42,067 nucleotides of DNA, from IMG/VR virus record IMGVR_UViG_3300017776_000036, positions 1 through 42,067 of that record. One strand, given 5' to 3'. The translations under genes were made by a program, and so were the position numbers. Shown here in pieces: positions 9,877-19,363 of the stretch. The notes under the pieces were generated by a model. The model had not been told where the DNA came from. It did no database searches and saw only the letters and a list, made by a program, of their open reading frames with translations. Origin of the DNA: a virus. Numbering within the stretch: position 1 is the stretch's first letter; every line of letters starts with the position of its first letter.

Positions 9877-10626
9877 ATGGCAAAACCAAATTCAAGACAA
9901 ACATTTATAGATTACTGCCTCAGAAGTTTAGGAGCTCCTGTGGTTGAGATTAATGTGGATGATGATCAAGTAGAGGATAGAGTTGATGAAGCTCTACAAT
10001 TTTATCAAGCATATCACAGTGATGCTATTGAGAAGGTATATCTAAAACACGAAGTAACCCAAACAGACATTGACAATGGATACATTGCAATTAATGATCT
10101 GGTAACTGATGTTGTTCGTGTAATGCCATTAAGAGATACTAAGTCAACTAACAGTTTATTTGATGTCAAGTATCAGATACACTTAAATGATGTATATAAT
10201 CTCGGATTTTTAGGTTCATTGGTAGATTATGAAATGACTCAACAATGGTTATCTTTATTAGATAGAATAATGGATTCTGATGATAAACATATATCATTTG
10301 AAAGACATAAAAATCAATTACGAATTGACATGGATTGGTCAGCCGAAGTTGCAATAGGTCATTATTTGGTTGTTGAGTGTTATAGAATTATTGATCCTAA
10401 TACATATACTGATGTGTATAATGATTATTACTTAAAGAAATACGCGACTGCACTTATTAAACAGCAATGGGGTCAAAACTTATTAAAATTTGAAGGTATG
10501 ACTATGCCGGGTGGAGTTCAGTTTAATGGTCGACAAATCTATGAAGATGCACAACAAGACATAGAAAAATTAACTGAAGAAGTCAGATTGAATTGGGAAC
10601 AACCAGTCGATTTCTATACGGGGTAA
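9877..10626 (+). CDS. 13: Neck protein gp13
   Basis: 249 aa, against 309 in T4. Recognised by its conserved N-terminus (RQTFIDYCLRSLGAPVVEIN), the aromatic heart (ALQFYQAYH) and the position immediately before gp14 and gp15. In T4, gp13 and gp14 form the neck that seals the filled head and joins it to the tail. It starts the gp13-14-15-16-17 late operon, with the next gene 3 nt downstream. The product is shorter than T4 gp13, as in marine relatives. Confidence 0.88.
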   Translation: MAKPNSRQTFIDYCLRSLGAPVVEINVDDDQVEDRVDEALQFYQAYHSDAIEKVYLKHEVTQTDIDNGYIAINDLVTDVVRVMPLRDTKSTNSLFDVKYQIHLNDVYNLGFLGSLVDYEMTQQWLSLLDRIMDSDDKHISFERHKNQLRIDMDWSAEVAIGHYLVVECYRIIDPNTYTDVYNDYYLKKYATALIKQQWGQNLLKFEGMTMPGGVQFNGRQIYEDAQQDIEKLTEEVRLNWEQPVDFYTG

Positions 10627-10629
10627 AAG

Positions 10630-11601
10630 ATGCCTAGAAATGTATATTTCAGTCAGGCAGTCAGATCAGAACAAAATCTGTATGAAGACCTGGTCATTGA
10701 ATCACTCAAAATTTTTGGGCAAGATGTCTATTATATCCCTAGGACTTTAGCTGATAGAGATAATATTCTAGGAGAGGATCCTGCTGGAAGTTTTAATGAT
10801 GCATATCTGATTGAGGCATATATAGAAAATCAAGATGGATTTGAAGGTGCTGGTGACCTATACCAGAAGTTTGGTTTAGAAATTAGGGATGAGGCAAACT
10901 TTATTATCTCTAAACGTCAGTGGGAAAAAATAATAGGTTTATATAATAATTCTATATCTACTGTAAGACCTCAGGAAGGTGATTTAATATTCTTACCTTT
11001 ATCTAATTCATTCTTTGAAATTACATTTGTAGAACACGAACAGCCATTCTATCAATTATCTAATTTACCTGTTTATAAATTGACTTGTTCTCTCTTTGAA
11101 TATAGTGATGAACAAATTGATACGGGTATTACTTCAGTAGATAACCTAGCGGCATTAGAGGCTTACCAAACTAAACTCACTGTTGCAGTTACTGATAATA
11201 AACACTTCACCAAGGGAGAAACCATATCCCAAGAATTGGTTGGGCCATCTGCAAATTATTCTGCCGGTCCTCCTGTAGTGGGAACACCTGCCATTATTGT
11301 AAGTGGAGAAGTATCTTCGGTTGATAAATTATCGTCAATATCTGCAGATATCACAGTTATTAATGTAGGCGTAACTGGTACGGATGGAGAAATGAGAGAA
11401 TTCGTGGCCTCAAATCTTCTGCCTGTTGTGGGTAATGAAAGTACTAACGAATGTATAATTACTAATGTTCATGGGGTAGAAGAAGCAGGTTCTTTTGCAC
11501 TAGATGGAAATGCACAAAACTATTCATTTGAAATAGAGGCAGATGGGTTCTTGGACTTTACTGAAACCAATCCATTCGGCGACCCATCGGAGACTTACTA
11601 A
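10630..11601 (+). CDS. 14: Neck protein gp14
   Basis: 323 aa, longer than the 256 aa of T4. The N-terminus (MPRNVYFSQAVRSEQNLYEDL) and the segment IDGYYIPR-like 'DVYYIPRTL' are typical of gp14, and gp13 and gp15 flank it. It is a head-to-tail neck component. The extra length lies in the C-terminal half (after about residue 180), which is rich in small and acidic residues and looks like an added beta domain or loop. The stop overlaps the next ATG (TAATG), giving coupled translation with gp15. Confidence 0.87.
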   Translation: MPRNVYFSQAVRSEQNLYEDLVIESLKIFGQDVYYIPRTLADRDNILGEDPAGSFNDAYLIEAYIENQDGFEGAGDLYQKFGLEIRDEANFIISKRQWEKIIGLYNNSISTVRPQEGDLIFLPLSNSFFEITFVEHEQPFYQLSNLPVYKLTCSLFEYSDEQIDTGITSVDNLAALEAYQTKLTVAVTDNKHFTKGETISQELVGPSANYSAGPPVVGTPAIIVSGEVSSVDKLSSISADITVINVGVTGTDGEMREFVASNLLPVVGNESTNECIITNVHGVEEAGSFALDGNAQNYSFEIEADGFLDFTETNPFGDPSETY

Positions 11602-12347
11602 TGTTTGGATCACATTTTTATCATTCAACCATGAGAAAGGCCGTAGCGGTCTTCGGTACTATATTTAATAATATTAATGTAATTAGAACCAAATCAGATG
11701 GTTCGGTTGTAAACCAAATAAAAGTGCCACTCGCATATGGCCCAAAACAAAAGTTTTTAGCTAGACTTGACCAGAGTTCTGGCGCAGATGCTTCTATGGC
11801 AATTAAATTACCACGTATGGCATTTGAAATTACATCACTAGAACTTGACTCTACACAGAAACTTGCAAAAAGAAATGTGATAGTAGAAAGTCATGCATCG
11901 GATGTAACAAAGAAAAAGTCAATTAAACATCAAGTAGCATATAATATTAATATGTCTTTATATGTTATGGCAAAGAATCAAGATGATGGTTTACAAGTAG
12001 TAGAACAAATTCTGCCTTACTTTCAACCAGAATATACAGTCACTATCACGCCAGTAAATGGGTTTGCATATAAACAAGATGTGCCTATTATATTAACTAG
12101 TGTTACTATTAGTGATGATTATGAGGGAGATTTTTTAACAAGAAGAGCTCTTATATATCAACTTGATTTTACAATGAAAATGAAATTCTTTGGACCTACA
12201 AGTAACCAAGGTGTCATTAGAGAAGTTAATATAGACTTTAATGGCGACTTAGGCGGTTCGGAGATATTAGAAAATATGGACTTTACTATTACTCCAGCAA
12301 ATGCAGATGAGGATGATAATTTTACAGTAACAACTACTATTAGTTAA
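11601..12347 (+). CDS. 15: Tail terminator / sheath stabilizer gp15
   Basis: 248 aa, close to T4 gp15 (272 aa). The start MFGSHFYHSTMRKAVAVFG and the segment KVPLAYGPKQKFLAR are characteristic. In T4 a gp15 hexamer caps the tail tube and sheath and docks to the gp13/gp14 neck. It is encoded between gp14 and the small terminase, as in T4. The C-terminus is acidic. Confidence 0.88.
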   Translation: MFGSHFYHSTMRKAVAVFGTIFNNINVIRTKSDGSVVNQIKVPLAYGPKQKFLARLDQSSGADASMAIKLPRMAFEITSLELDSTQKLAKRNVIVESHASDVTKKKSIKHQVAYNINMSLYVMAKNQDDGLQVVEQILPYFQPEYTVTITPVNGFAYKQDVPIILTSVTISDDYEGDFLTRRALIYQLDFTMKMKFFGPTSNQGVIREVNIDFNGDLGGSEILENMDFTITPANADEDDNFTVTTTIS

Positions 12348-12352
12348 CTGTC

Positions 12353-12784
12353 ATGGATATAATTATGGAAAAGAAAGATAAATTAAAAGCCTCTTTGGAA
12401 AAGAATTTGCCTACTATTAAGAAGGATAGACCTTTAAAAATAGATAAGGATATAAAAGATGATTATGAATTCTCGCGAGATACCTATAGAGATTTAATTA
12501 ATACTGGAGTACGTTCTCTTGATGTCCTATCTGAATTGGCAAGAGAATCAGAACACCCTAGAGCCTTTGAAGTATTATCCACTACCATTAAGAATTTGGG
12601 AGATACTACAGAAAAACTCATGTCTTTACAAAAAAGTAAGAAAGAGTTAAATAAGGAAGAGAAAGAAGAAGAACAAAAACAAGTTACTAATAACAATGTG
12701 TTTGTTGGTTCTACTACTGATTTACAAAGGTTACTAGCACAAGATAATGAGAAGATTATAGAACATGCAGAGGATAAAGAATAG
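12353..12784 (+). CDS. 16: Small terminase subunit gp16
   Basis: 143 aa (T4: 164). Assigned by position between gp15 and gp17 and by the helical, highly charged make-up: a central coiled-coil-like region (SVLDVLSELARES-type helix, then LSTTIKNLGDTTEKLMSLQ) as in T4-type small terminases, which form rings that regulate the packaging motor. The ATG at 12353 has no clear ribosome site; a second ATG at 12365 (MEKKDKL) is an alternative start. The 3' end overlaps gp17 by 20 nt. Confidence 0.8.
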   Translation: MDIIMEKKDKLKASLEKNLPTIKKDRPLKIDKDIKDDYEFSRDTYRDLINTGVRSLDVLSELARESEHPRAFEVLSTTIKNLGDTTEKLMSLQKSKKELNKEEKEEEQKQVTNNNVFVGSTTDLQRLLAQDNEKIIEHAEDKE

Positions 12785-14375
12785 CGAATTTGGGTATCTA
12801 GGTAATCCTTCTGTAAAACGGGACGGCGTAGAAACACAATTCACTAAAGAAGAAGTATTGGAATATGCTAAATGCATGAAGGATCCTGCATACTTCGCTC
12901 GTACGTATATCAAAGTTATATCTTTGGATAAGGGTTTAGTGCCCTTTGATCTGTATCCGTATCAGGAAAAGATGTTTCATCACTTCAATGATAACAGATT
13001 TAGCATAGTTTTAGCGTGTAGACAGTCAGGTAAATCCATATCTTCGGTAGTATATCTTTTATGGTATGCGTGTTTTCACCCCGAAAAGAACATTGCAATA
13101 CTCGCCAATAAAGGTGCAACTGCAAGAGAAATGTTGGCCAGAGTCACACTCGCACTAGAGAATTTACCATTCTTTTTACAGCCTGGGTGTAAGGCATTAA
13201 ATAAAGGCTCGATCGAGTTTTCAAATAATTCAAAGATTATGGCAGCTGCTACTTCTGGTTCATCCATTCGTGGTTTATCTATCAACTTACTTTTTCTTGA
13301 TGAGTTTGCCTTTGTAGAAAATGATGCACAATTCTATACCTCAACATATCCTGTTGTATCTTCTGGTAAAGATACTAAGGTTATTATTACCTCTACTGCA
13401 AACGGTATCGGTAATGTATACCATAAAATATGGGAGGGAGCATCGCAATCAACCAATGAATATAAACCCTTTAGGGTAGATTGGTGGGACGTACCAGGGC
13501 GTGATGAAGCATGGAAAAAAGAAACCATATCGAATACTTCTGAATTACAGTTTGAACAAGAATTCGGTAATACTTTTCATGGCCGTGGTAATACACTTAT
13601 TGATGCAAATCACTTATTGGCTCAAAAATCATTAGACCCTATTGAATATAAAGAAAATATTTGGATATACGAAACTCCAATAGAAAGACACGATTATGTA
13701 ATGACTGTTGATGTTGCCAAAGGTAGAGGTCAAGATTACTCTACATTTAACATTATAGATATTACAAAACGACCATTTGAACAAGTAGTAGTGTTTAGAG
13801 ATAATAATATATCACCTATGTTATTACCAGATATTATCTACAAGTACGCAACTCACTATAATAAGGCATATGTAATTATAGAAAGTAATGACCAAGGTGC
13901 TGTGGTGTGTAATGGGTTATATTATGATTTAGAATATGAAAATATGTTTGTAGAATCTAGTATTAAGGCAAATGCACTTGGTGCCACAATGACTCGTAGA
14001 GTGAAAAGAATTGGATGTTCTACAATTAAGGATTTAATAGAACAAAAGAAATTATCAATTAAAGACGCCAACACTATTGTAGAAATGAGTACATTTGTGA
14101 GTAAAGGCAATTCGTATCAAGCATTGGCGCCAAACCATGATGACTTAATGATGAATTTAGTAATGTTTGCATGGTTTGTTACTACGGATATATTCGAAGG
14201 CATATCAGATATTAATATGAAAGATATGTTATATAAAGAAAGACTTAAAGCAATACAAGACGATATGTTACCATTTGGATTTATACCAGATAACGAAGAT
14301 TTACCTATACCAGAGAAACTGGGCGACGATAATTTATGGTTTGAACATGATGCATTTGATAAGTTATTGCGGTAG
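12765..14375 (+). CDS. 17: Large terminase / DNA-packaging motor gp17
   Basis: 536 aa (T4: 610). ATPase domain: Walker A CRQSGKS at about 85-91, Walker B LLFLDE ending near residue 180, and coupling motif TSTANG near 210. Nuclease domain: catalytic aspartate in MTVDVAKGRGQDYS (D316), a second acidic motif IIESNDQG, and HDDLMMNLVMFAW near the C-terminus. It cuts concatemeric DNA and pumps it into the prohead through portal gp20. Its start lies inside gp16, with the SD-like AGAGG of that gene's end nearby. The gene ends the neck-terminase operon; a late promoter follows at 14388. Confidence 0.95.
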   Translation: MQRIKNSEFGYLGNPSVKRDGVETQFTKEEVLEYAKCMKDPAYFARTYIKVISLDKGLVPFDLYPYQEKMFHHFNDNRFSIVLACRQSGKSISSVVYLLWYACFHPEKNIAILANKGATAREMLARVTLALENLPFFLQPGCKALNKGSIEFSNNSKIMAAATSGSSIRGLSINLLFLDEFAFVENDAQFYTSTYPVVSSGKDTKVIITSTANGIGNVYHKIWEGASQSTNEYKPFRVDWWDVPGRDEAWKKETISNTSELQFEQEFGNTFHGRGNTLIDANHLLAQKSLDPIEYKENIWIYETPIERHDYVMTVDVAKGRGQDYSTFNIIDITKRPFEQVVVFRDNNISPMLLPDIIYKYATHYNKAYVIIESNDQGAVVCNGLYYDLEYENMFVESSIKANALGATMTRRVKRIGCSTIKDLIEQKKLSIKDANTIVEMSTFVSKGNSYQALAPNHDDLMMNLVMFAWFVTTDIFEGISDINMKDMLYKERLKAIQDDMLPFGFIPDNEDLPIPEKLGDDNLWFEHDAFDKLLR

Positions 14376-14387
14376 GATACTGTTATT

Positions 14388-14395
14388 TATAAATA
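14388..14395 (+). promoter_or_regulatory. T4-type late promoter for sheath/tube genes
   Basis: Perfect TATAAATA, here followed by a ~55-nt leader and a ribosome site (GAGAGG) before ATG 14457. This is the ordinary, led type of late promoter, unlike those at 118, 4685 and 9864. Confidence 0.75.
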
Positions 14396-14456
14396 AAAGT
14401 AGTGAAAATTCGTATAATGATAAACATATTAACTAACTCAATGAGAGGATAAAGCG

Positions 14457-16157
14457 ATGGCATTTCAAGTATCACCAGGAGTTCAAGTCAATGAGGTAGA
14501 TGCAACAGGTGTAGTACCTGCAGTATCAACTGCAATTGGTGGAATGACTGGGTCATTTAATTGGGGTCCGGTAGCTGAGATTGTGACTGTTTCTTCGGAG
14601 AAAGAACTAGCAGAAACTTTCGGAACACCAGATTCTAATACTTATAAATATTTCCTCACGGCGGCATCATTTTTGAAGTATGGTGGCGCTCTTAAAGTAG
14701 TTCGAGCCAAAACTGGGCATGACAATGCAACAGTTGGAGGTGGTGGACTCTTTATAGGAAATCAATCTGATTATGAAAATAGAGGTAGTGTATCTGAAGG
14801 AGCTTGGGTTGCTAAATATCCAGGTGAATTAGGAAATGCTATTAGAGTATCAGTATGTCCTGCTAATGCAACAGCATATGCAGCATGGGCACCAGCTGAT
14901 GCATCACACCCTAAGTATAAGGACTTATTCACAGAAGCTCCTGACACTTCCGACTATGCGGTAGACTTAGGAAAATCGGCTGCAAAAGATGAACTTCATA
15001 TTGCAGTTATCGACATTACTGGAGCATGGTCTGGTAAGAAGGGTACAATCTTAGAAACTTTTGAATTCGTTTCACAAGGTTCTGATGCTAAAAAGGCAGA
15101 TGGTACTTCTAACTACTATGTTGACGTAATTAATAATCAATCAGACTACATCAGATGGTTGGCAGCTCCTGCAGGATTGACAAATGCAGGTAGTACTATT
15201 GCAGCAACTACTGCATTTACAACTGTAACTGCTCCGATTGAAAATACTCTATCCGGAGGAACAGATGATAACGCACCTACTACTGGAGAAATTGAAACAG
15301 GTCTTACCCTATTCAGTGATTCAGATACTGTAGATGTTAATTTATTATTTGGTTATCCTGATGCAAATGGACAGAGTGCAATTGCTGGACATCTTATTTC
15401 TGTTGCAAACGGAAGAAAAGATTGTATGGCCTTTGTATCACCTCCAATTGAAGATTCTAGGGATGGAACAAACCCAGAAACTGATGTATCAACTTGGGCC
15501 CAAGGCCTAACTTCAACATCATATGCAGCATGTGATTCAACTGCTGTTTATGTATATGACAAATACAATGATGTGTATAGATGGATTGGTGCAGGCGGCC
15601 ATCAGGCTGGTCTGTGTGCTAACACTGATGATGTGGCTGACGCATGGTTCTCACCAGCTGGTGTAAATCGTGGTCAATTACTAGGTATCACTAAATTAGC
15701 ATTCAATCCTACTAAAGCACATAGAGATACTCTTTATAAGAGTAGAGTTAATCCAATTGTTTCATTGCCTGGTCAAGGTACTGTATTATTTGGAGACAAA
15801 ACTTTACTTAAAAGACCTTCTGCTTTTGACAGAATTAACGTCAGAAGACTATTCATTGTATTGGAAAAAGCAATTTCAACTGCAGCAGAGGCGCAACTAT
15901 TTGAATTCAATGACGAGTTTACTCGTGCACAATTCAGAAACTTGGTTGAACCATTCCTTAGAGATGTAAAAGGTCGAAGGGGTCTAACAGACTTTGCAGT
16001 TGTATGTGACCAAACTAACAACACAAGTCAAGTTGTTGATGCTAATAGATTTGTGGCTGATATCTTTATCAAGCCTGCAAGATCTGTTAACTTCATCACT
16101 CTTAACTTTGTGGCAACAAGAACCGGAGTCGATTTCTCTGAAATCGCTGGTGTATAA
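14457..16157 (+). CDS. 18: Contractile tail sheath protein gp18
   Basis: 566 aa (T4: 659). The N-terminus (FQVSPGVQVNEVDATGVVP, then AIGGMTGSFNWGP) and the C-terminal domain (KARSVNFITLNFVATRTG-like end, 'PARSVNFITLNFVATRTGVDF') are the conserved inner sheath domains of T4-type phages. The variable outer domain in the middle is smaller than in T4. It polymerises around the gp19 tube and contracts on infection. A leader of about 55 nt runs from the late promoter at 14388. Confidence 0.95.
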   Translation: MAFQVSPGVQVNEVDATGVVPAVSTAIGGMTGSFNWGPVAEIVTVSSEKELAETFGTPDSNTYKYFLTAASFLKYGGALKVVRAKTGHDNATVGGGGLFIGNQSDYENRGSVSEGAWVAKYPGELGNAIRVSVCPANATAYAAWAPADASHPKYKDLFTEAPDTSDYAVDLGKSAAKDELHIAVIDITGAWSGKKGTILETFEFVSQGSDAKKADGTSNYYVDVINNQSDYIRWLAAPAGLTNAGSTIAATTAFTTVTAPIENTLSGGTDDNAPTTGEIETGLTLFSDSDTVDVNLLFGYPDANGQSAIAGHLISVANGRKDCMAFVSPPIEDSRDGTNPETDVSTWAQGLTSTSYAACDSTAVYVYDKYNDVYRWIGAGGHQAGLCANTDDVADAWFSPAGVNRGQLLGITKLAFNPTKAHRDTLYKSRVNPIVSLPGQGTVLFGDKTLLKRPSAFDRINVRRLFIVLEKAISTAAEAQLFEFNDEFTRAQFRNLVEPFLRDVKGRRGLTDFAVVCDQTNNTSQVVDANRFVADIFIKPARSVNFITLNFVATRTGVDFSEIAGV

Positions 16158-16170
16158 GGGAGAATAGAAA

Positions 16171-16698
16171 ATGGCAATTTTAGGCGTAGACGATTTTAAA
16201 TCCAAATTAGTTGGAGGTGGTGCTCGTGCTAACATGTTCAAGGTAACATGTAATTTTCCTTCATACGCTCAAGGGGATGTTGAACTAACATCATTCTTGT
16301 GCAAAGGTGCTCAGATGCCCGCATCAATTATTGCTCCTATCATGGTTCCTTTCCGTGGTAGACAATTACAGATCGCAGGTGACAGAACTTTCGAGCCTTG
16401 GAGTATTACTATCATTAATGATGTAAACTTCAATGTAAGAGGAGCATTTGAGAGATGGATGAATGGTATTAATAACCATAATGAAAATACGGGTCTATCA
16501 AACCCTACTGACTATCAGGCTGACATGATTGTAGAACAATTAAATAAAGCTGGAGAAGTCACTAAGAAGTATGATATCCGTGGCACTTTCCCTACTAACA
16601 TAGGTGCAATCGACCTTTCTTATGATTCAGAAAATGCAATCGAAGAATTTACGGTTGAACTACAAGTTCAGTATTGGGAGTCAGACACTACATCATAA
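16171..16698 (+). CDS. 19: Tail tube protein gp19
   Basis: 175 aa (T4: 163). It shows the tube-protein pattern: LVGGGARANMFKV at the N-terminus, PMVPFRGRQL-like 'MVPFRGRQLQIAGDR', and an aromatic C-terminus (ELQVQYWES). It forms the rigid inner tube for DNA passage. It is 13 nt after the sheath gene with GGGAGA as ribosome site, so co-transcribed from 14388. It aligns by eye with the protein at 22064, which has the same FP...VP-x-[KR]-G...GDR...FPT skeleton. Confidence 0.92.
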   Translation: MAILGVDDFKSKLVGGGARANMFKVTCNFPSYAQGDVELTSFLCKGAQMPASIIAPIMVPFRGRQLQIAGDRTFEPWSITIINDVNFNVRGAFERWMNGINNHNENTGLSNPTDYQADMIVEQLNKAGEVTKKYDIRGTFPTNIGAIDLSYDSENAIEEFTVELQVQYWESDTTS

Positions 16699-16705
16699 TT
16701 TGATG

Positions 16706-16713
16706 TATAAATA
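16706..16713 (+). promoter_or_regulatory. T4-type late promoter for the portal gene
   Basis: Perfect TATAAATA, running directly into a second TATAAT (16712-16717) that has no matching -35. The 50-nt leader holds the hairpin at 16722-16740 and the site TTGAGGA before ATG 16764. Confidence 0.75.
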
Positions 16714-16721
16714 TAATAGAC

Positions 16722-16740
16722 GGAGGGATTTATTCCCTCC
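16722..16740 (+). other. 5'-leader hairpin of the gp20 mRNA
   Basis: GGAGGGA (16722-16728) pairs with TCCCTCC (16734-16740) around a 5-nt loop. It starts ~3-4 nt from the predicted late transcription start, so it would cap the 5' end of the message. It sequesters an SD-like GGAGG that has no start codon nearby. A role in mRNA stability is inference. Confidence 0.6.
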
Positions 16741-16763
16741 CGATATTATTTGAGGAAAAGAAT

Positions 16764-18251
16764 ATGGCAGAATTTTTTGGTTTTGAAATTAAAAGGAAAT
16801 CTGAAGAACCTATTAGGCCTTCATTTGTCCCTAATACCGATGAAGACGGCACTGGTGTAATTACAACCGGTGGGCACTTTGGTGCATATTTAGATTTAGA
16901 TGGTGATAAGGCCAAAAATGAAGTTGACTTAATATTCAAGTATCGTGACATTGCATCTCAACCAGAATGTGATGCAGCGATTGAGGATATTATTAATGAA
17001 TCAATTGTAGGAGATAATGACGAGGCTCCTGTTAATCTTATTCTTGATCAATTAGAAATTTCTGATAAGATCAAAGAATCAGTTAAGAATGAATTTGAAA
17101 CAGTATTAAGGTTATTGAATTTTAATTCATACGCACATGATATATTCAGAAAGTGGTATGTTGATGGAAGATTACCTTATCATATTATTATTGATGATAA
17201 GAACCCTAAAAACGGGATTAAAGAATTAAGATATATTGACCCAACTAAATTAAGAAAGGTCAAAGAAATCGAAGAAGAACAAGACCCTAAGACTGGGGCG
17301 AAACTTATTAAGAAGCAAGAAGAATACTTTTTATTCCAAGACACTAAAATGAATAGTGCTGGCCAGGGATTAAAAATACATCCAGACGCAATATGTTATG
17401 CGACTTCTGGGATGTTGGATCCTCAGAGAAAGAGAATACTATCTTACTTGCATAAGGCAATTAAACCAGTTAACCAACTTCGCATGATGGAAGATTCATT
17501 GGTAATTTACAGAATCAGTAGAGCGCCAGAAAGAAGAATCTTTTATATTGATGTCGGTAATTTACCTAAGGGTAAGGCAGAAGAATACCTCAAGGGTATT
17601 ATGAGTCAATATAGAAATAAGTTGGTATATGACGCAAAGACTGGTGATATTAAAGATGATAGAAAACATATGTCAATGTTGGAAGACTTCTTCTTGCCAC
17701 GTAGAGAAGGCGGAAGAGGGACTGAAATTTCAACACTGCCTGGTGGAGAGAATCTTGGCCAGATTGATGATATTATATACTTCCAAAAGAAATTATATAA
17801 GTCATTAAATGTTCCAGTAAATAGATTGGAGCAAGAGCAACAGTTTACTTTAGGTAGAAGTACCGAAATTACTAGGGATGAGATTAAATTTAAGAAGTTT
17901 ATTGACAGACTTAGAAAAAGGTTTAGTGAAACCTTTAACCAATTACTTAGAACTCAATTAATACTAAAAGGTATTATAACTGCTAATGATTGGAATGAAT
18001 GGAAATCATATATTGCATATGATTATATTGAAGATAACTACTTCTCGGAGTTAAAAGAATCAGAGATGATGAGAGAACGATTCGAGATGTTAGGGACTGT
18101 GGATGAATATGCTGGCAAGTATGTATCCATTGAATGGATTGCTAAGAATGTACTTAAAATGGATGAGGATTCTATGAAAGAAATGGAAGACCAGATTAAG
18201 GCAGAAAAGGAATCCGGTGCTCAAGGCGATGATGACGACCTTGACTTTTAA
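16764..18251 (+). CDS. 20: Portal protein gp20
   Basis: 495 aa (T4: 524). Recognised from KYRDIASQPECDAAIEDI, IYRISRAPERRIFYIDVG and TLPGGENLGQIDDI, all strongly conserved in T4-like portals. The dodecamer sits at the unique head vertex, starts prohead assembly on the membrane and serves as the packaging channel for gp17. The very acidic C-terminus (DDDDLDF) matches family habit. It begins after a structured leader and is followed by the prohead core genes as in T4. Confidence 0.95.
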   Translation: MAEFFGFEIKRKSEEPIRPSFVPNTDEDGTGVITTGGHFGAYLDLDGDKAKNEVDLIFKYRDIASQPECDAAIEDIINESIVGDNDEAPVNLILDQLEISDKIKESVKNEFETVLRLLNFNSYAHDIFRKWYVDGRLPYHIIIDDKNPKNGIKELRYIDPTKLRKVKEIEEEQDPKTGAKLIKKQEEYFLFQDTKMNSAGQGLKIHPDAICYATSGMLDPQRKRILSYLHKAIKPVNQLRMMEDSLVIYRISRAPERRIFYIDVGNLPKGKAEEYLKGIMSQYRNKLVYDAKTGDIKDDRKHMSMLEDFFLPRREGGRGTEISTLPGGENLGQIDDIIYFQKKLYKSLNVPVNRLEQEQQFTLGRSTEITRDEIKFKKFIDRLRKRFSETFNQLLRTQLILKGIITANDWNEWKSYIAYDYIEDNYFSELKESEMMRERFEMLGTVDEYAGKYVSIEWIAKNVLKMDEDSMKEMEDQIKAEKESGAQGDDDDLDF

Positions 18252-18256
18252 TTTTT

Positions 18257-18264
18257 TATAAATA
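18257..18264 (+). promoter_or_regulatory. T4-type late promoter for prohead core/protease genes
   Basis: Perfect TATAAATA followed by TATAAT and AGGAG, 20 nt before ATG 18285. It starts six bases after the portal stop codon. Confidence 0.7.
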
Positions 18265-18284
18265 TATAATAGGAGAACTTAATA

Positions 18285-18461
18285 ATGACTACAATTAATG
18301 ATTTGATTGACAATGTTGGTAAAGGTGATAACGTAGCGGCTGGTAAGGCCTTTGATACTGTTATTGCACAGAAATTACAAGCAGCACTTGATGCAAGAAA
18401 AATTGATATTGCATCAAGTATTGGAAAAGAACAATCTTCGGAAGACGAAGAGGTAGAATAA
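18285..18461 (+). CDS. 67: Prohead core protein, gp67-like
   Basis: 58 aa. AGGAG at 18270-18274 supports this start. Its plan matches T4 gp67 (80 aa): a helical region with GDNVAAGKAFDTV, then LDARKID, ending in an acidic tail (SSEDEEVE). The position directly after the portal is the same as in T4. In T4, gp67 is an internal scaffold protein cut to small peptides by gp21. The T4 acidic tail is much longer. It ends one base before the next ATG. Confidence 0.72.
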   Translation: MTTINDLIDNVGKGDNVAAGKAFDTVIAQKLQAALDARKIDIASSIGKEQSSEDEEVE

Positions 18462-18695
18462 ATGCAAACATTTGTAGAACTGCGTGAAAAGTTAAAACTT
18501 GCATCCGGCGAGAAACAAGTTAAGACTATGAAGGGCGGCAAAAGAAAGAATGTAGATATTGTAATTGCACAGAAAGGCAAGAATTATAGTGTCTATATTA
18601 ACGGTGATAAACTGGATGACAGTTTTAAGAACGCCAAAGAAGCAGAAAAGTCTGCAAATGATTTTATCAAATTAATGGGAGAAGAACTAGAATGA
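18462..18695 (+). CDS. 68: Prohead core protein, gp68-like
   Basis: 77 aa (T4 gp68: 141). Assigned mainly by place: gp67-like, this, then protease gp21. The sequence has a helical N-terminus, a lysine-rich turn (KTMKGGKRKN), a short beta region (YSVYINGDKLD) and a C-terminal helix ending LMGEELE. Marine T4-like phages have similar short proteins here. It should be part of the scaffold core. ATGA overlap with gp21 couples translation. Confidence 0.62.
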   Translation: MQTFVELREKLKLASGEKQVKTMKGGKRKNVDIVIAQKGKNYSVYINGDKLDDSFKNAKEAEKSANDFIKLMGEELE

Positions 18696-19348
18696 GGCTG
18701 ATATCAGAGTATCATGATAGTAACCTTCAGGTTATTACTGAAAGAACTAAAGATGGCAAGAAACAGTATGTCATCGAAGGCGTGTTTATGCAAGCGGATA
18801 AAAAGAACCGCAATGGACGAGTATATGAAAAGTCCATTTTAGAAGGCGCCGTAGACAAATATGTAAAAGAACAAGTAAAGACTGGTAGAGCGGTTGGTGA
18901 ATTAAATCACCCAGAAGGACCGACTATCAATCTTGATAAAGTTTCACACAAAATTACCGAACTAAATTGGAACGGTACTGATGTTGTGGGAAAGGCATCA
19001 ATACTTAATACCCCTATGGGAAAAATAGTCGAAGGACTACTTGAAGGTGGAGTTAAGCTTGGTGTCTCTAGTCGTGGTATGGGAACTCTTGTGAATAAAC
19101 AAGGTGCATCGTATGTAGGTAAAGATTTTATGCTTTCTACTGTCGATATCGTTCAAGACCCTAGTGCTCCAGAGGCGTTTGTCAATGGAATCATGGAAGG
19201 TGTTGAGTGGGTATGGAACAACGGTGTACTGAAACCACAAGAAATTGAAGAAATTGAGACTGAAATAAAAGAAGCTCGAGGCATTGGATCATCCGATGTT
19301 GAGATTAAAGCTTTTAAGAATTTCCTCTCTAAACTTGTAAATTCTTAA
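18692..19348 (+). CDS. 21: Prohead maturation protease gp21
   Basis: 218 aa (T4: 212). A herpes/T4-type prohead serine protease. The catalytic histidine lies in GELNHPEG (H73), the serine in LGVSSRGMG (S126/S127), and the substrate-loop aspartate in STVDIVQDPSAP. It cleaves scaffold gp22, the core proteins and the N-terminus of gp23 after [LI]-x-E. The ATG overlaps the stop of the upstream core gene. The C-terminal tail is acidic and helical and probably removed by self-cleavage. Confidence 0.93.
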   Translation: MRLISEYHDSNLQVITERTKDGKKQYVIEGVFMQADKKNRNGRVYEKSILEGAVDKYVKEQVKTGRAVGELNHPEGPTINLDKVSHKITELNWNGTDVVGKASILNTPMGKIVEGLLEGGVKLGVSSRGMGTLVNKQGASYVGKDFMLSTVDIVQDPSAPEAFVNGIMEGVEWVWNNGVLKPQEIEEIETEIKEARGIGSSDVEIKAFKNFLSKLVNS

Positions 19349-19363
19349 TAGAGGAGAATACAA

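Noticed and set aside
14417-14452. Eleven-codon ORF in the gp18 leader
   Set aside because: No ribosome site of its own; too short to distinguish from chance.
14643-14650. TATAAATA inside gp18 (also 26979 in gp47 and 35285 in gp62)
   Set aside because: No start codon or gene boundary follows at a useful distance. They show that the octamer occurs by chance in this AT-rich DNA.
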